Under the pieces are notes generated by a model, which was given only the letters and a program-made list of their open reading frames with translations, was not told where the DNA came from and ran no database searches. From Candidatus Gastranaerophilales bacterium (GTDB taxonomy: Bacteria; Cyanobacteriota; Vampirovibrionia; Gastranaerophilales; Gastranaerophilaceae): DNA of 41,460 nucleotides. Below are positions 16,872-26,511 of this stretch, one piece after another (the stretch's first letter is position 1; every line of letters begins with the position of its first letter). A program made the position numbers and the translations under genes. Where the stretch lies: the NCBI GenBank assembly GCA_003150395.1, contig QAMI01000003.1:21981-63440 (forward strand), read 5' to 3'.

Positions 16872-17609
16872 TTGTTTTATTTTGATAAAATTAACAGCAA
16901 AACTATAATGAAATCTGATATTTTAGACGGGGTTGAACATTTTTTTACAACAAGAGAAAGCGTGATTAAAAGTAAAGAGGATGATTTTCATAACCTTGTT
17001 GCGGGAAATAAAGAAATGTTCTGTGAAGTTCTCGGGATTACTCCTGAGAACTTCATAAATCCGTCTCAAACTCATTCTGTAAATATTGAAGCTGCGCGTA
17101 TTGGAAAATCTGATTATCCGGATTGCGATGGGTTGATTTTGGCAAACAAAGAGCAGGCTGTGTTTTTGAACTTTGCAGATTGCACTCCTGTGATAATTTT
17201 TGATAAAATTCTCAATATCGGTGCTGTTTGTCACGCGGGCTGGCGTGGAACAGCCGGAAAAATTTCCGCACTTACGGCTCAAAAAATGATTAATGAATTC
17301 GGCTCAAATCCGAGTGATTTAAAAGCTGCAATCGGGCCGGCGATTTCATTATGCTGCTACAATGTAGGCGAAGACGTTTTGGAAAAACTTATTTCGACTA
17401 TTTCAGATAGAGATGGCGTTTGGGAAAAAAGAAACGGTGAATTTTTTGTTGATTTGAAAGAAATTAACTGCCGCCAGCTTAATGAAGTTGGCGTTGAACA
17501 GGTTGATGTCTGCCCTTATTGCACGGTTTGCGATAATGATATTTTCTTTTCATACAGAAAAGAAAATGCAACAACAAATCGTCACAGCGCTGTTTTGAAA
17601 TTAAAATAA
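16872..17609 (+). CDS. pgeF: Purine nucleoside phosphorylase/polyphenol oxidase-family protein (YfiH, LACC1-like)
   Basis: 245 aa, full length. Family zinc ligands are visible: His68 in PSQTHSVNI, Cys162 in GPAISLCCYNVG and His121 in CHAGWRGTAGK. Members cleave purine nucleosides phosphorolytically and/or deaminate adenosine; the name PgeF comes from a role in peptidoglycan editing in E. coli. The frame opens at a TTG (16872) preceded by AAAGGAG at slightly long spacing, and no ATG fits the N-terminal strand. It converges on pabA. Confidence 0.88.
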   Translation: MFYFDKINSKTIMKSDILDGVEHFFTTRESVIKSKEDDFHNLVAGNKEMFCEVLGITPENFINPSQTHSVNIEAARIGKSDYPDCDGLILANKEQAVFLNFADCTPVIIFDKILNIGAVCHAGWRGTAGKISALTAQKMINEFGSNPSDLKAAIGPAISLCCYNVGEDVLEKLISTISDRDGVWEKRNGEFFVDLKEINCRQLNEVGVEQVDVCPYCTVCDNDIFFSYRKENATTNRHSAVLKLK

Positions 17610-17627
17610 TTTTTTGCATTATTAAAA

Positions 17628-18200
17628 CTATATTTTATATATAAAATTCTCAAGCAGCTCATGGCCGAATTCGGTCAAAATTGCTTCCGGATGGTATTGA
17701 ACCCCGAAAATAGGGAGGCTTTTGTGTGCAAGCCCCATTATTAATCCGTTTTCCGTTTGAGCTGTGATTTCAAGTTCTTTTGGAAAGCTTGACCGCTCAA
17801 CAATTAGTGAATGATAGCGCGTTGCATTGACGTTTTCTGCAAGCCCGCGGAAAATCCCTTTTTGGTTATGAATTATTTTTGAAACTTTTCCATGAGTCGG
17901 GTTTATATCTTTTATAATCTTACCGCCAAAAAATTGTGCAATGCATTGATGCCCCAGACAAATTCCAAGGATTTTTTTGCTCTTGTAAAAATGCGCAATT
18001 GCCGGCATGCAAATCGCTGCTGTGTTTGGATTTCCTGCGCCGGGTGAAAGAATTAAATGCTCAAAATCAATTGCTTCGAGTTCTTTTAAAGTAATTTTAT
18101 CGTTTTCAAAAACTTCAACAGAAGCGCCGATTTCCTGCAAATATTGAACTATGTTAAAGGTGAAAGAATCATAATTGTCAATCATTATTATCGGTTTCAT
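17628..18200 (-). CDS. pabA: Aminodeoxychorismate/anthranilate synthase glutamine amidotransferase
   Basis: 190 aa from the ATG at 18200, chosen because GGAGG precedes it. It opens MKPIIMIDNYDSFTFNIVQY, the class I amidotransferase start. The active-site Cys is residue 81 in ILGICLGHQ, and the catalytic His-Glu pair is in QYHPEA. It supplies ammonia from glutamine to its partner subunit. The start overlaps the stop of the upstream pabB-pabC gene (ATGA), a sign of translational coupling, so the partner is PabB. PabA and TrpG are near-identical families and one copy can serve both pathways. Confidence 0.93.
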   Translation of the reverse strand: MKPIIMIDNYDSFTFNIVQYLQEIGASVEVFENDKITLKELEAIDFEHLILSPGAGNPNTAAICMPAIAHFYKSKKILGICLGHQCIAQFFGGKIIKDINPTHGKVSKIIHNQKGIFRGLAENVNATRYHSLIVERSSFPKELEITAQTENGLIMGLAHKSLPIFGVQYHPEAILTEFGHELLENFIYKI

Positions 18201-19825
18201 AATTTCACCTCCACACAGCCGCGAACGGAATTCACGCAAAAAATCCTGTCTGCGTTTATTAAATCGTGTTTAAATAAAACTTTTTCCGATACGCCGCTCA
18301 TTGAGCGTAAATAAATACCATCAAGCCGCCCGCATTTTAACGGCGGTGTAAAAAGTTTTCCATCTTTTTGGATTACGATGTTGCTTCGCGCACCTTCTGT
18401 TATTTCGCCCTTTTCGTTACTGAAAATTACGTCAAAAACTTCATTGTTTTGAATTTTTTCATAGGCTTTCCAAAACCAGGGTTTAAAATCCGTTTTGTGA
18501 TAAAGAAAAATGTTTTTGCTGTTGATGTTTGCGTCACTGAAGATTATTTTGTTATTCAAATTTTGTTTTAATTCTTTTAATTCAAATTTTGCATCGCCGT
18601 TTTTTGAATAAATAACCCTCAAAATTCCGTCTTGAGAATGGTTAAATAATATTTCCGGCGCCGGAAATCCGAAAAATTCTGCGGATTTTGAAAGTCTTTC
18701 AAAATGTTCTTTTTCAAATAAAATTTTGCCGTTTTTAACCAGCATTGTTTCAATGAGATTGAAATCAGGCTGTAAAAACTTCATTTTTGTAAAAACTTCA
18801 TCCCATTCATCTTTTGCAATACTGTCCCAGACGATTGCGCCCCCTGCACGGTATTTGAAAAATGTTTCATCATTTTGACATTGTAAAATCCGGATTGGAA
18901 CGCTGAAAACACATTTTTCCGGTGATAAAAATCCGATTGCGCCGCAATAAACATTTCTTTTGCCTTTTTCTATTTTGTCGATAATTTTCATTGTGCTGAT
19001 TTTGGGGGCGCCCGTGATTGAGCCGCATGGAAAAATGCTTTTGAAAACTTCGTATAAACTTGTGTCTTCTTTGAGTTCAGCGGTGATTTCAGAAGTCATT
19101 TGATGAAGAGTTTTGTGTGTTTCAATTGAAAAAAGTTTTTTAACTTTGACAGAACCGGTTTTTGCAATACGCCCAAGGTCGTTTCGCAGCAAATCAACTA
19201 TCATAACATTTTCAGCGCGGTTTTTGATATCGTTTTTTAAGAATTCTATGTTGGTTAAATCTTCCTCTTTTGTTTTGCCGCGCGCAATTGTTCCTTTCAT
19301 CGGGCGTGTAAGAATTTTGCCGTTCTCGATTTCAAAAAACAATTCGGGCGAAAAAGATAAAATTGTCTCAAACTCATTTTTAAAAAACGCATTGAATGGC
19401 GTTTTTTGCCTTTCTAAAAGTGAATTATAAAGTGCCAGCTCACTGCCATGGTATTCAACATCGAAATCCATTGTGTAGTTGACTTCGTAGGTGTTTCCGT
19501 TAGCAATTTCCTCTTTGATTTTATTTATTGCGCTGTCATATTCTTCAAAATCGATTGTCGGAACAGGATTTATTTTAATTTCTTGAGCAGGGTCCGATGA
19601 AAATTCCTCAAATTCCTCAAAAACTTCAAAATACAAAAGCGGATAAGGGTATGAAAAATTTTCTTCTGAAAAAATATTTTTCATTTCATATCTGCAATAT
19701 CCGACAAGAAAATATTTTTTTCTGAGCTTTTCAATCTCGTCAAAGGCAGTTTTGACTTCGCTTGATGTGAATGCGCAAAGAATTTTTACAGGGTTTTTAA
19801 AAATTTTGTCACCGTAAATTGTCAT
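18197..19825 (-). CDS. pabB: Aminodeoxychorismate synthase I fused to aminodeoxychorismate lyase
   Basis: 542 aa from the ATG at 19825. The first about 345 residues are the chorismate-binding enzyme: SPELFFEIENGKILTRPMKG, DLLRNDLGR, CGSITGAPKISTMKIID and RAGGAIVWDS. The remainder (from about LIETMLVKNGKILFEKEHFERL to GARSNIVI) is a PabC-type PLP-dependent lyase. With PabA this makes p-aminobenzoate for folate in one overlapping operon. No ribosome-binding site precedes the ATG. A TATACT lies eight bases upstream, so the message could be leaderless; an in-frame TTG at 19852 is an alternative. Such pabBC fusions are known. Confidence 0.93.
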   Translation of the reverse strand: MTIYGDKIFKNPVKILCAFTSSEVKTAFDEIEKLRKKYFLVGYCRYEMKNIFSEENFSYPYPLLYFEVFEEFEEFSSDPAQEIKINPVPTIDFEEYDSAINKIKEEIANGNTYEVNYTMDFDVEYHGSELALYNSLLERQKTPFNAFFKNEFETILSFSPELFFEIENGKILTRPMKGTIARGKTKEEDLTNIEFLKNDIKNRAENVMIVDLLRNDLGRIAKTGSVKVKKLFSIETHKTLHQMTSEITAELKEDTSLYEVFKSIFPCGSITGAPKISTMKIIDKIEKGKRNVYCGAIGFLSPEKCVFSVPIRILQCQNDETFFKYRAGGAIVWDSIAKDEWDEVFTKMKFLQPDFNLIETMLVKNGKILFEKEHFERLSKSAEFFGFPAPEILFNHSQDGILRVIYSKNGDAKFELKELKQNLNNKIIFSDANINSKNIFLYHKTDFKPWFWKAYEKIQNNEVFDVIFSNEKGEITEGARSNIVIQKDGKLFTPPLKCGRLDGIYLRSMSGVSEKVLFKHDLINADRIFCVNSVRGCVEVKL

Positions 19826-19857
19826 GATTAAAGTATAATAAAAAATCCGCAAGGAGG

Positions 19858-19886
19858 TTAGTAAATTTAAAAAAATATGTTATAAT
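19858..19886 (+). promoter_or_regulatory. Putative extended -10 promoter for the gene at 19922
   Basis: TGTTATAAT (19878-19886) is an extended -10 element. A 17-base spacer puts a poor -35 (TTAGTA) at 19858. It is correctly placed for the downstream gene. Confidence 0.4.
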
Positions 19887-19921
19887 TTTTTTCAATGGAT
19901 TAGATGGCTGAAAGGATTTTT

Positions 19922-21115
19922 ATGAAGCAAACTGTTTTTATAACATTATCGGTTTTGATTTTTATAATATTTTTATATGTGGTTATTAAGAAACCGGCTG
20001 CTACGGCATCACAAAGCAAAACAAACCTTGAAAATTCTATTCCGCTTGCAATGTATTATATCGGCAACAGCACGCTTGGAAATGGAAGATTTGTTTATAA
20101 CTCCAATGTAAATCCTGAAATTAAATATCGTAATGTTAAGTATAATGCGCTCAGGCATGCCGGAACTTTGTATTCAATGTATCTTTGCGAAAGAGTTTTA
20201 AAAGATTATTCTTTGCGGGATAAAAGATATTTGGCGTCAAAATATTTTGTGCAAAATTACGTAAAACAAATTTCGCCTGATATGTATGCAGTTGTTTCAA
20301 AGCCGGAAGAAGAAAATCTTAAATTCCAGCAGGCAAAAGTCGGAGGCACAGGTCTTGCTTTAATCGGGCTTTCAAATCTTTATCCCGAAGGAAAAATTGA
20401 TTTAAAAGTTTTGAGAGGTTTGGGCAACTTTACAGTTTATATGCAAAAATCTGATGGGAGTTTTTATTCAAAATATAATGTCCCGCACCGGGTCAAAGAT
20501 GATAAATTTGTTTCTCTTTATTATCCAGGTGAAGTTGCTTACGGTTTGCTTTTCCTGTATGAAGTTGACCCTGATAAAAAATGGCTTGAAACTTCTAAAA
20601 AAGCACTTTTATATCTCGCAAATTCACGAAAAGATGCAGGCTTAAATGTTCCGTTTGACCATTGGGCTATGCTTGCAACCAAAAAACTTTTCGAAACTCC
20701 TGATAATGGCTTGACAGAAGAACAAAAAGTCCTTTTGCAAAATCATGCACAACAAATGGCAAATTATATTCTTCCTAAACAGATTACTGATAAAGGAAAT
20801 ACCTATCGCGGCGGATTTGTAGAAAATGTCCGCCTGTGCAGTATCGGAACAATAATGGAAGGGCTTGTTGCAATATATTACTGCACGGATGATAAAAAAT
20901 TAAAAGAAAAAATTCTTAATGCCTTAAATCTCGGAACAGATTTTCTCAGCCGTTTTCAGGTTAAAGATGGCGAGCGCAGGGGTGGAATCCCAACGGATGC
21001 TTATTGGAAACTTTCAAATTCAAATGACAAATCCAAGGTAATTCGAATTGATAATGTTCAGCATGTTTTGTCGGCTTGGATTACCTACAGCCAAATTTCA
21101 GCAGAAAAAGAATAG
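19922..21115 (+). CDS. Membrane-anchored helical-barrel protein, possibly sugar-active
   Basis: 397 aa from the ATG at 19922 (GAAAGGA upstream). An N-terminal hydrophobic helix (about residues 5-24) anchors or exports the protein. The rest is a series of helix pairs with Gly-rich turns (GGTGLALIGLSNLY, YYPGEVAYGLLFLYEV, GGFVENVRLCSIGTIMEGL). This pattern fits an (alpha/alpha)6 barrel such as found in glycoside hydrolases, epimerases and LanC-like enzymes. Conserved-looking polar spots include DDKFVSLYYPGE and FDHWAML. I cannot name the substrate or family with confidence. It is divergent from the pabB-pabC gene. Confidence 0.7.
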   Translation: MKQTVFITLSVLIFIIFLYVVIKKPAATASQSKTNLENSIPLAMYYIGNSTLGNGRFVYNSNVNPEIKYRNVKYNALRHAGTLYSMYLCERVLKDYSLRDKRYLASKYFVQNYVKQISPDMYAVVSKPEEENLKFQQAKVGGTGLALIGLSNLYPEGKIDLKVLRGLGNFTVYMQKSDGSFYSKYNVPHRVKDDKFVSLYYPGEVAYGLLFLYEVDPDKKWLETSKKALLYLANSRKDAGLNVPFDHWAMLATKKLFETPDNGLTEEQKVLLQNHAQQMANYILPKQITDKGNTYRGGFVENVRLCSIGTIMEGLVAIYYCTDDKKLKEKILNALNLGTDFLSRFQVKDGERRGGIPTDAYWKLSNSNDKSKVIRIDNVQHVLSAWITYSQISAEKE

Positions 21116-21248
21116 TATAGAATGATTTAAATTGCCTGCAAGCTTAATTACAAAAAAAGTTATTCATGTTAGACTTGTTTTGAAAGTGAAGCGCGGAGGT
21201 TTTGCGCGGCACCGGCTGTAATTAATCTGAAAGTAAAAGAGGTAAATA

Positions 21249-22559
21249 ATGAAAGTTGCATTGCTAAATCACGGATGTGCGAAAAATCTTGTTGACAGTG
21301 AGTTAATGCTCGGGCTTTTGGCTCAAAAAGGGCATGAAATTACGCTCGATGAAAACGAGGCGCAAATTGTTATTGTAAATACCTGTTCTTTCATTCACGA
21401 TGCCGAAAAAGAATCTGTTCAATCTATTCTTCAGATGGTTAACGAAGGGAAAAAAGTTATAGTTACCGGCTGTCTTCCGCAGAAGCATAAGGCTGAATTG
21501 AAAAAAGCTATCCCTGAAGTTGCTGCAATGCTTGGAACTTCTGATATAAGTGAAATTGTTAATGTAATCGACCGTATAGCAGATGAGAAAACCGACGAAT
21601 ATATTGAAAAAATTTCAGAAAAGCCGGAATATATTTATCCGGAAGAAATTGAACGCCAGCAGATTACAATGGGCGCAAGTTCTTATTTGAAAATTGCTGA
21701 CGGCTGCAATTACCATTGTGGATACTGTATTATTCCGCAATTGCGCGGGGCATATCATTCCAGAACTATTGAAAATGTCGTTCAGGAAGCAAAAAAACTC
21801 GTGAAAAAAGGTGTAACAGAAATTGATTTGATTGCTCAGGATACAACAAGTTACGGGATTGATATTTACGGCAAAACCTCGCTTGCGAAACTCCTTGAAG
21901 AGCTTAACAAAATTGAAGGGCTTTCTTGGATAAGAATTATGTACGCATACCCGTCGCAGTTGAACGACGAACTTATCCACGCTATTGCAAAACTCGATAA
22001 AGTGGTTAAATATATCGATTTGCCGCTGCAGCATTCAGATGCACAGATTTTAGAAGCTATGAGAAGACCGGTTTTTGATTATGAAGTTTTGATTAACAAG
22101 CTCCGTGACAAAATTCCCGGCGTAGCAATCAGAACTGCATTTATAGTCGGGTATCCGGGTGAAACTGACGAACAGTTTGAACATCTTTACAATTTTGTTG
22201 AAAAAATGCGCTTTGACAGAATGGGAGTTTTTGAATATTCTCGTGAAAAAAATACAGTTTCTTATGATATGTTAAATCAGGTGCCTAAAAAGGTTAAACA
22301 CGAGCGTTACAAAAAGTTAATGGCGCTTCAGCAGAAAATTTCTTTAGAATTAAATCAGGCAAAAGTCGGAAAAGAAATTCCATGTATTGTTGAAGGTTTT
22401 ACAGATGATGGCGTGATTATAATGCGTTCATATGCGGATGCGCCTGAAATTGACGGGCTTGTTTATGCCTCATCCGATCGTCCGGTTGTTCCGGGTGATG
22501 TGGAAAATGTTTTGATAGAGCGCGCAGACGAATACGATTTGTTCGGAAAAATTGTTTAA
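21249..22559 (+). CDS. rimO: Ribosomal protein S12 methylthiotransferase RimO
   Basis: 436 aa. The N-terminal UPF0004 domain has NHGCAKNLVDSELM (Cys10), VNTCSF and VTGCLPQ, the ligands of the auxiliary iron-sulfur cluster. The radical SAM motif is CNYHCGYC. The domain HGCAKN...DSE and the tail ending RADEYDLFGKIV, within a TRAM domain, favour RimO over MiaB. It methylthiolates an Asp of ribosomal protein S12. AGAGG precedes the ATG. The 133-base upstream gap holds a GC-rich stretch (21190-21221) with no clear structure. Confidence 0.94.
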   Translation: MKVALLNHGCAKNLVDSELMLGLLAQKGHEITLDENEAQIVIVNTCSFIHDAEKESVQSILQMVNEGKKVIVTGCLPQKHKAELKKAIPEVAAMLGTSDISEIVNVIDRIADEKTDEYIEKISEKPEYIYPEEIERQQITMGASSYLKIADGCNYHCGYCIIPQLRGAYHSRTIENVVQEAKKLVKKGVTEIDLIAQDTTSYGIDIYGKTSLAKLLEELNKIEGLSWIRIMYAYPSQLNDELIHAIAKLDKVVKYIDLPLQHSDAQILEAMRRPVFDYEVLINKLRDKIPGVAIRTAFIVGYPGETDEQFEHLYNFVEKMRFDRMGVFEYSREKNTVSYDMLNQVPKKVKHERYKKLMALQQKISLELNQAKVGKEIPCIVEGFTDDGVIIMRSYADAPEIDGLVYASSDRPVVPGDVENVLIERADEYDLFGKIV

Positions 22560-22566
22560 GCACATC

Positions 22567-22845
22567 TTACTTATGCTTATAAATCTGTTTTGCCCGTTTG
22601 ACAATACTTTGATAAGTTGGTTCCAAAGCTTTTACTATCATGTGACTGTCCCGTGCAATTTTTGCACAAAGGCAGGTGCATCCATATGATATTAACATAT
22701 TAGGCATCATGTGAGCCATTGCATTGTCAATTCCGATTTTAAGATTTATTCCGGAAGCCAGCATTGATACATTTCTGCTAATTTTAGCGTGTTTATATTT
22801 CCTTGTTACCATAAATTTTGAGGTATCTAAATTATTTATTTTCAT
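22567..22845 (-). CDS. Small hypothetical protein, 92 aa
   Basis: It opens MKINNLDTSKFMVTRKYKH from an ATG at 22845. A TATAAT sits four bases upstream of that ATG, too close for a leadered message from it. An in-frame ATG at 22887 is possible but has only GAGGG immediately before it. The protein is basic, with a Cys pair (GCTCLC) and a C-terminal helix. No family is recognised. It fills the gap between rimO and the flippase gene on the opposite strand. Coding status is likely but not certain. Confidence 0.5.
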   Translation of the reverse strand: MKINNLDTSKFMVTRKYKHAKISRNVSMLASGINLKIGIDNAMAHMMPNMLISYGCTCLCAKIARDSHMIVKALEPTYQSIVKRAKQIYKHK

Positions 22846-22954
22846 AGTGATTATATAAAATTCAAACATAAATTTTTTTGCTAGCATGCCCTCTGGCGTA
22901 AACCGAAATTTTATAGTAATATAAATTTAGTTTAAGTTTATATGGAATTATAAT

Positions 22955-24409
22955 ATGAAGTTTGCGGAAGATAAGGCGGTTGATAAAGAGCAGTTAAATG
23001 CAATATTTAAAGATATTGTCAAGTATTCACCGTCCAAGCTTTGCGGCATGCTCGGAAACGCTTTAATAGTTCCGGTATACACACACCTGCTGCTTCCTGA
23101 ACAGTACGGGCTTTATTCGCTTTCAATCGCATTTTTGTCATTTTTATGCATAATTTTTTCGGATTGGGTTGGACTTTCAGGTTTAAGATTTTTCCGCTCG
23201 TTCCAGCTTGCAGATGAGCTGCCAAAATATCTTTCCATGCTTGTGACAATATTAGTGTTTAATATTTGTACAATGTTTGTCTTCGCGTTTCTGTTCAGGC
23301 ATAACTTTTATGACTTTTTTAACATTCAGCCGAAATATTTCTTCTGCATTTTAATTTTGATTATTCCGGTTGCGATTAGGGCACTTTTGTTCCAGCTTTT
23401 ACGTGCTCAGCTGAAATCTATTTCATTTACATTTTCGACGATTATCAATCAGATTTTAACTATGGGGCTTTCTGTTCTTATAATAAAATTCTTTAACCTT
23501 GGCGCACTTTCACTGCTTTTAGGTATGGGAATTTCAATAACTTTAATTGATATTTTGCTGATTTACCAGAGTGGAATTTTGAAGTATTTCAGAAAGCCGA
23601 ATTTGCAGTGGAAAGTTCTTTTACCTATGTTTAAGTATGGAATTCCGATTGCTGCAACTTCTTTAAGCGCCTGGGTCATAAATCAAAGCAATAAATTTAT
23701 CATGAACAGTATAAGCGGCTTTAAAGAAGTCGGACTTGTCGGAGTTGCGTACGGCTTGACGCTTCCGCTTTTTATGACGATTTTTTCAATCATAACCGTT
23801 GCTGCGGTTCCGAGAATTTTCAATATGTTTGAAGAAAAAGCGGATGTTCGTCCTATTATTTCTCGTTTTACAGGATATTTTCTTGTTGTGGCGCTTCCAA
23901 TGATTGCTGTTGTGTCTATTTATGCGCCGCAGTTCGTGGATATGCTTGCAAACACAAAGTTCCATGAAGCCTACAGACTCATTCCTTACTTTGCCTTTGG
24001 ATGTTTCTTTATGGCGTTATCAGATTATACGACGCTACAATATCACCTTGCTAATAAAACTTATATTGATTTTATTTTGAAATTGATTTCAGGTATTGTC
24101 GGAATTGCTGCAAACATAATTTTAATCCCGAAAATGGGACTTGAGGGCGCGGGTATTGCAACACTCAGCGCTAATTTTATTTACTTTTTCTTAAGCTCGG
24201 TTATAAGAATTCCAAATCTTGAACTTTATTGTCCGGTAAGAACAATTCTTCGGATGGGGCTTTCTTTTATACCGTTTATTGTTTTATATTACTGCTTTAA
24301 ACAAACTCCTCATATCCCGGCTTTAGCTCAGATGGTAGTGCTTTTAGTTATTTTCTATGGCGTATACTGGGCTGTAAGCAGAACAATTCTCAAGCGGCCT
24401 GTTGCGTAG
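22955..24409 (+). CDS. Polysaccharide/lipid-oligosaccharide flippase (Wzx/MATE-like)
   Basis: 484 aa with about 12-14 hydrophobic segments throughout. The start includes FKDIVKYSPSKLCGMLGNALIVPVYTHLLLPEQYGLYSL, cited here in part as the family's first helix pair with the PEQYGLYSL turn. PEQYG motifs of this kind are typical of the O-antigen flippase/MurJ-MviN superfamily, which move lipid-linked sugars across the inner membrane. No glycosyltransferases are adjacent; the nearest glycan genes are at 38560-40373. A weak TGGA precedes the ATG. Confidence 0.85.
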   Translation: MKFAEDKAVDKEQLNAIFKDIVKYSPSKLCGMLGNALIVPVYTHLLLPEQYGLYSLSIAFLSFLCIIFSDWVGLSGLRFFRSFQLADELPKYLSMLVTILVFNICTMFVFAFLFRHNFYDFFNIQPKYFFCILILIIPVAIRALLFQLLRAQLKSISFTFSTIINQILTMGLSVLIIKFFNLGALSLLLGMGISITLIDILLIYQSGILKYFRKPNLQWKVLLPMFKYGIPIAATSLSAWVINQSNKFIMNSISGFKEVGLVGVAYGLTLPLFMTIFSIITVAAVPRIFNMFEEKADVRPIISRFTGYFLVVALPMIAVVSIYAPQFVDMLANTKFHEAYRLIPYFAFGCFFMALSDYTTLQYHLANKTYIDFILKLISGIVGIAANIILIPKMGLEGAGIATLSANFIYFFLSSVIRIPNLELYCPVRTILRMGLSFIPFIVLYYCFKQTPHIPALAQMVVLLVIFYGVYWAVSRTILKRPVA

Positions 24410-24412
24410 CGT

Positions 24413-26407
24413 TTATGCATACATCCTTGAGAAAGCAGCCTGTCTTTTGTACATTCTTTCCTGCATGCTGTTGAGTCTTGCAAGAGAAGATGCTGAAACC
24501 GGGGCATAAGGCGTTACATTTTGGCCCTTACCTTTACCTTGTGATGCTGTTCCTCCGCCTAAAGCTCCAAGTTTAGCACCGGCAGATTGCAAAGTATTAC
24601 CCCATTTCATCATGTTGTCAAAGGTAAGTAATTTTTTGCTTTCTTTTTTAACTTCTTCGGCTGCTTGCTGAACAATTGTTGAGGCATTGGCACCTACCTT
24701 AATAGTTCCGTTTTTAATGCCCTGTTTAATTGCATCTTTTGACATTCCGGCAGTCACATCTTTTGCTGTATTAACCGCGTTTCCAGCATTTGATTTAGCG
24801 GCATCTACGAGTGAACCGGAACCTGCTTTGAAAGATTCGTTTATTGCCTTTGTAGATTGGCCTTCAAGAGATTGCATTGCGCCGTCTTTTGCAAGTTTTG
24901 TTGCTTGTTTTTTGCTGAGGTTGCCCAAACCTTCTCCGGCCATTTGTTCTTTAACTGCTTCTCTTGCTGCAACACCGGCTGCAAGTTTTTGAGTAGCTTC
25001 ATTTGCTTTTTCATTTATTTGTTTGAATGTGTTGCCCATTTCCTGAGTACCTTTAATTGCAGTTGCGCCTGCCATAATTGCTGAACCTGCGCTTGTTAAA
25101 GCTCCTGCAAGGTTTCCCTGGGCAGCATAACAAGCTGTTTTAGTTACTCCGGCAGCCAATTGTCCGTATTGACCGACAACTTCAGCAACACTACCGGCTT
25201 TTTGCATTACAGTTCCGGCTGCAATCAATGCGGCACCTGCTCCAAAACACCAGCTTGTTGCCTGACCGAGTGCCACTAGACCCATACCGGTGTATTTCAG
25301 GGCTGTACCAGCTTGTGCCACTGTTGTACTGATTTGTTCAACTTTGTTTGCAACATTAAGTATTTTATCTGAAGCTTTTTGATTAGATTCCAAATTACCC
25401 TGAGTCTTTTGGATAGTGTTCATGTACTTAATGCTTACTTTGTGCATTGTTTTAATTTGTTTGTTTGTTTTTGTTTGAAGCTTGCCGATTTTAGCCCCGG
25501 TAGTTTTCATTGAGGCTGTTTTTGTAGAAATTTGTCCTTGTAATTCAGCTATTCTTTGAGCATTTGGATCTTCCTGTTGCGCTTGTTCATGCTCTTCAGT
25601 TCCGGCAAGTGAAAGTGAAAATGCACTGTTAACGCCGACTCCTGTATTATCGCCGGCTGTAAGGCTTTGTAATTCAGCTTGTAAGGCATTAATCTGTTGG
25701 TCTTCATCGTTCATTGTTTCAGTTAATGCAGTAATTTCTTTTTGATTTTGCTGAATTTCCTTTGTTGAGGCTTTATTTTGTTTTTCTAAAGATTTTTGTT
25801 GTTTAATAATATTTTTTTGATCTTTTTGTGCATCTTTAGAATATTTATTTGCAGTTTGTGTATTTTTTTCTGTTTCTTTTGTTTGAGCGCTTACATTTTC
25901 TTTTTGCTGATTCATGTCAGCAGCCATTTTACGGCCTTCTGAAGCGCTTATTTTTTTAGCATTTTCCATAGCTTCCTGTTGTGCAGAGTTTTCCTGCGCA
26001 TTTGTAGAAGAGGAAGTGCTGCTTGCATTTGAAGAAGATGTGCCATTTGCAATATTTTGAAGATTTTGTTGTGATTGGTTTTGAGAAAGTTCGTTTTTCT
26101 TCTTTGTAATCTCTTCTTTTTTCCCTCTAAGCATATTCTGAACTAGAGGCATTGATGAATATTTTTCGATATCTTCAAGTGCTTTTTGGCATTCAGCTTT
26201 TGTTTTAAGGTTATCAACATTAAGAGATTTAAGTTCTTCTAAAGTTGTTTTTGAATCGTCTTTTGTTTCAGGTTTCGGAGCATTGTAAATAGAGCCTTCG
26301 GAGGTCATCCAGGACGGCTTTTGAGACGAAGCTGTGCTGACGCCTTTTTTCGCAAGCGCCAGTTGTGCTAATTCGGCTTTTGACAGGTTGTTAACGCCGT
26401 TTACCAT
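24413..26407 (-). CDS. Large coiled-coil protein with a hydrophobic Ala/Gly segment
   Basis: 664 aa, unfamiliar. The N-terminus is VNGVNNLSKAELAQLALAKKG; there is no signal peptide. Residues about 110-150 are Ser/Asn/Gln-rich. About 150-350 are heptad-like coiled coil (long Lys/Gln/Glu helices, KQQKSLEKQNKAS, EITALTETMNDEDQQINAL). About 355-450 is a hydrophobic Ala/Gly region in two or three segments (TGMGLVALGQATSWCFGAGA, LAGALTSAGSAIMAGATAIK). A helical Ala/Lys-rich tail follows, then a basic end. A coiled coil followed by hydrophobic helices resembles the layout of type III translocators (IpaB/SipB) or phage tape-measure proteins, but I see no diagnostic motif. AAGGAG precedes the ATG. Low-complexity helices make chance resemblance likely, so the function is open. 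Confidence 0.75.
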   Translation of the reverse strand: MVNGVNNLSKAELAQLALAKKGVSTASSQKPSWMTSEGSIYNAPKPETKDDSKTTLEELKSLNVDNLKTKAECQKALEDIEKYSSMPLVQNMLRGKKEEITKKKNELSQNQSQQNLQNIANGTSSSNASSTSSSTNAQENSAQQEAMENAKKISASEGRKMAADMNQQKENVSAQTKETEKNTQTANKYSKDAQKDQKNIIKQQKSLEKQNKASTKEIQQNQKEITALTETMNDEDQQINALQAELQSLTAGDNTGVGVNSAFSLSLAGTEEHEQAQQEDPNAQRIAELQGQISTKTASMKTTGAKIGKLQTKTNKQIKTMHKVSIKYMNTIQKTQGNLESNQKASDKILNVANKVEQISTTVAQAGTALKYTGMGLVALGQATSWCFGAGAALIAAGTVMQKAGSVAEVVGQYGQLAAGVTKTACYAAQGNLAGALTSAGSAIMAGATAIKGTQEMGNTFKQINEKANEATQKLAAGVAAREAVKEQMAGEGLGNLSKKQATKLAKDGAMQSLEGQSTKAINESFKAGSGSLVDAAKSNAGNAVNTAKDVTAGMSKDAIKQGIKNGTIKVGANASTIVQQAAEEVKKESKKLLTFDNMMKWGNTLQSAGAKLGALGGGTASQGKGKGQNVTPYAPVSASSLARLNSMQERMYKRQAAFSRMYA

Positions 26408-26511
26408 TTGTTTACAGCTCTCCTTATTTTAAGCTCTCTTAAATATATAAAAAATATATAAAACGCGTGTTTTCAGCATGTTTGGGATTTGTTACATTTG
26501 TTAATGTTTTC

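Noticed and set aside
21188..21222. GC-rich stretch with two GCGCGG before rimO, as a structured RNA
   Set aside because: The two copies are direct, and the pairing is limited to GCGC; no convincing fold.
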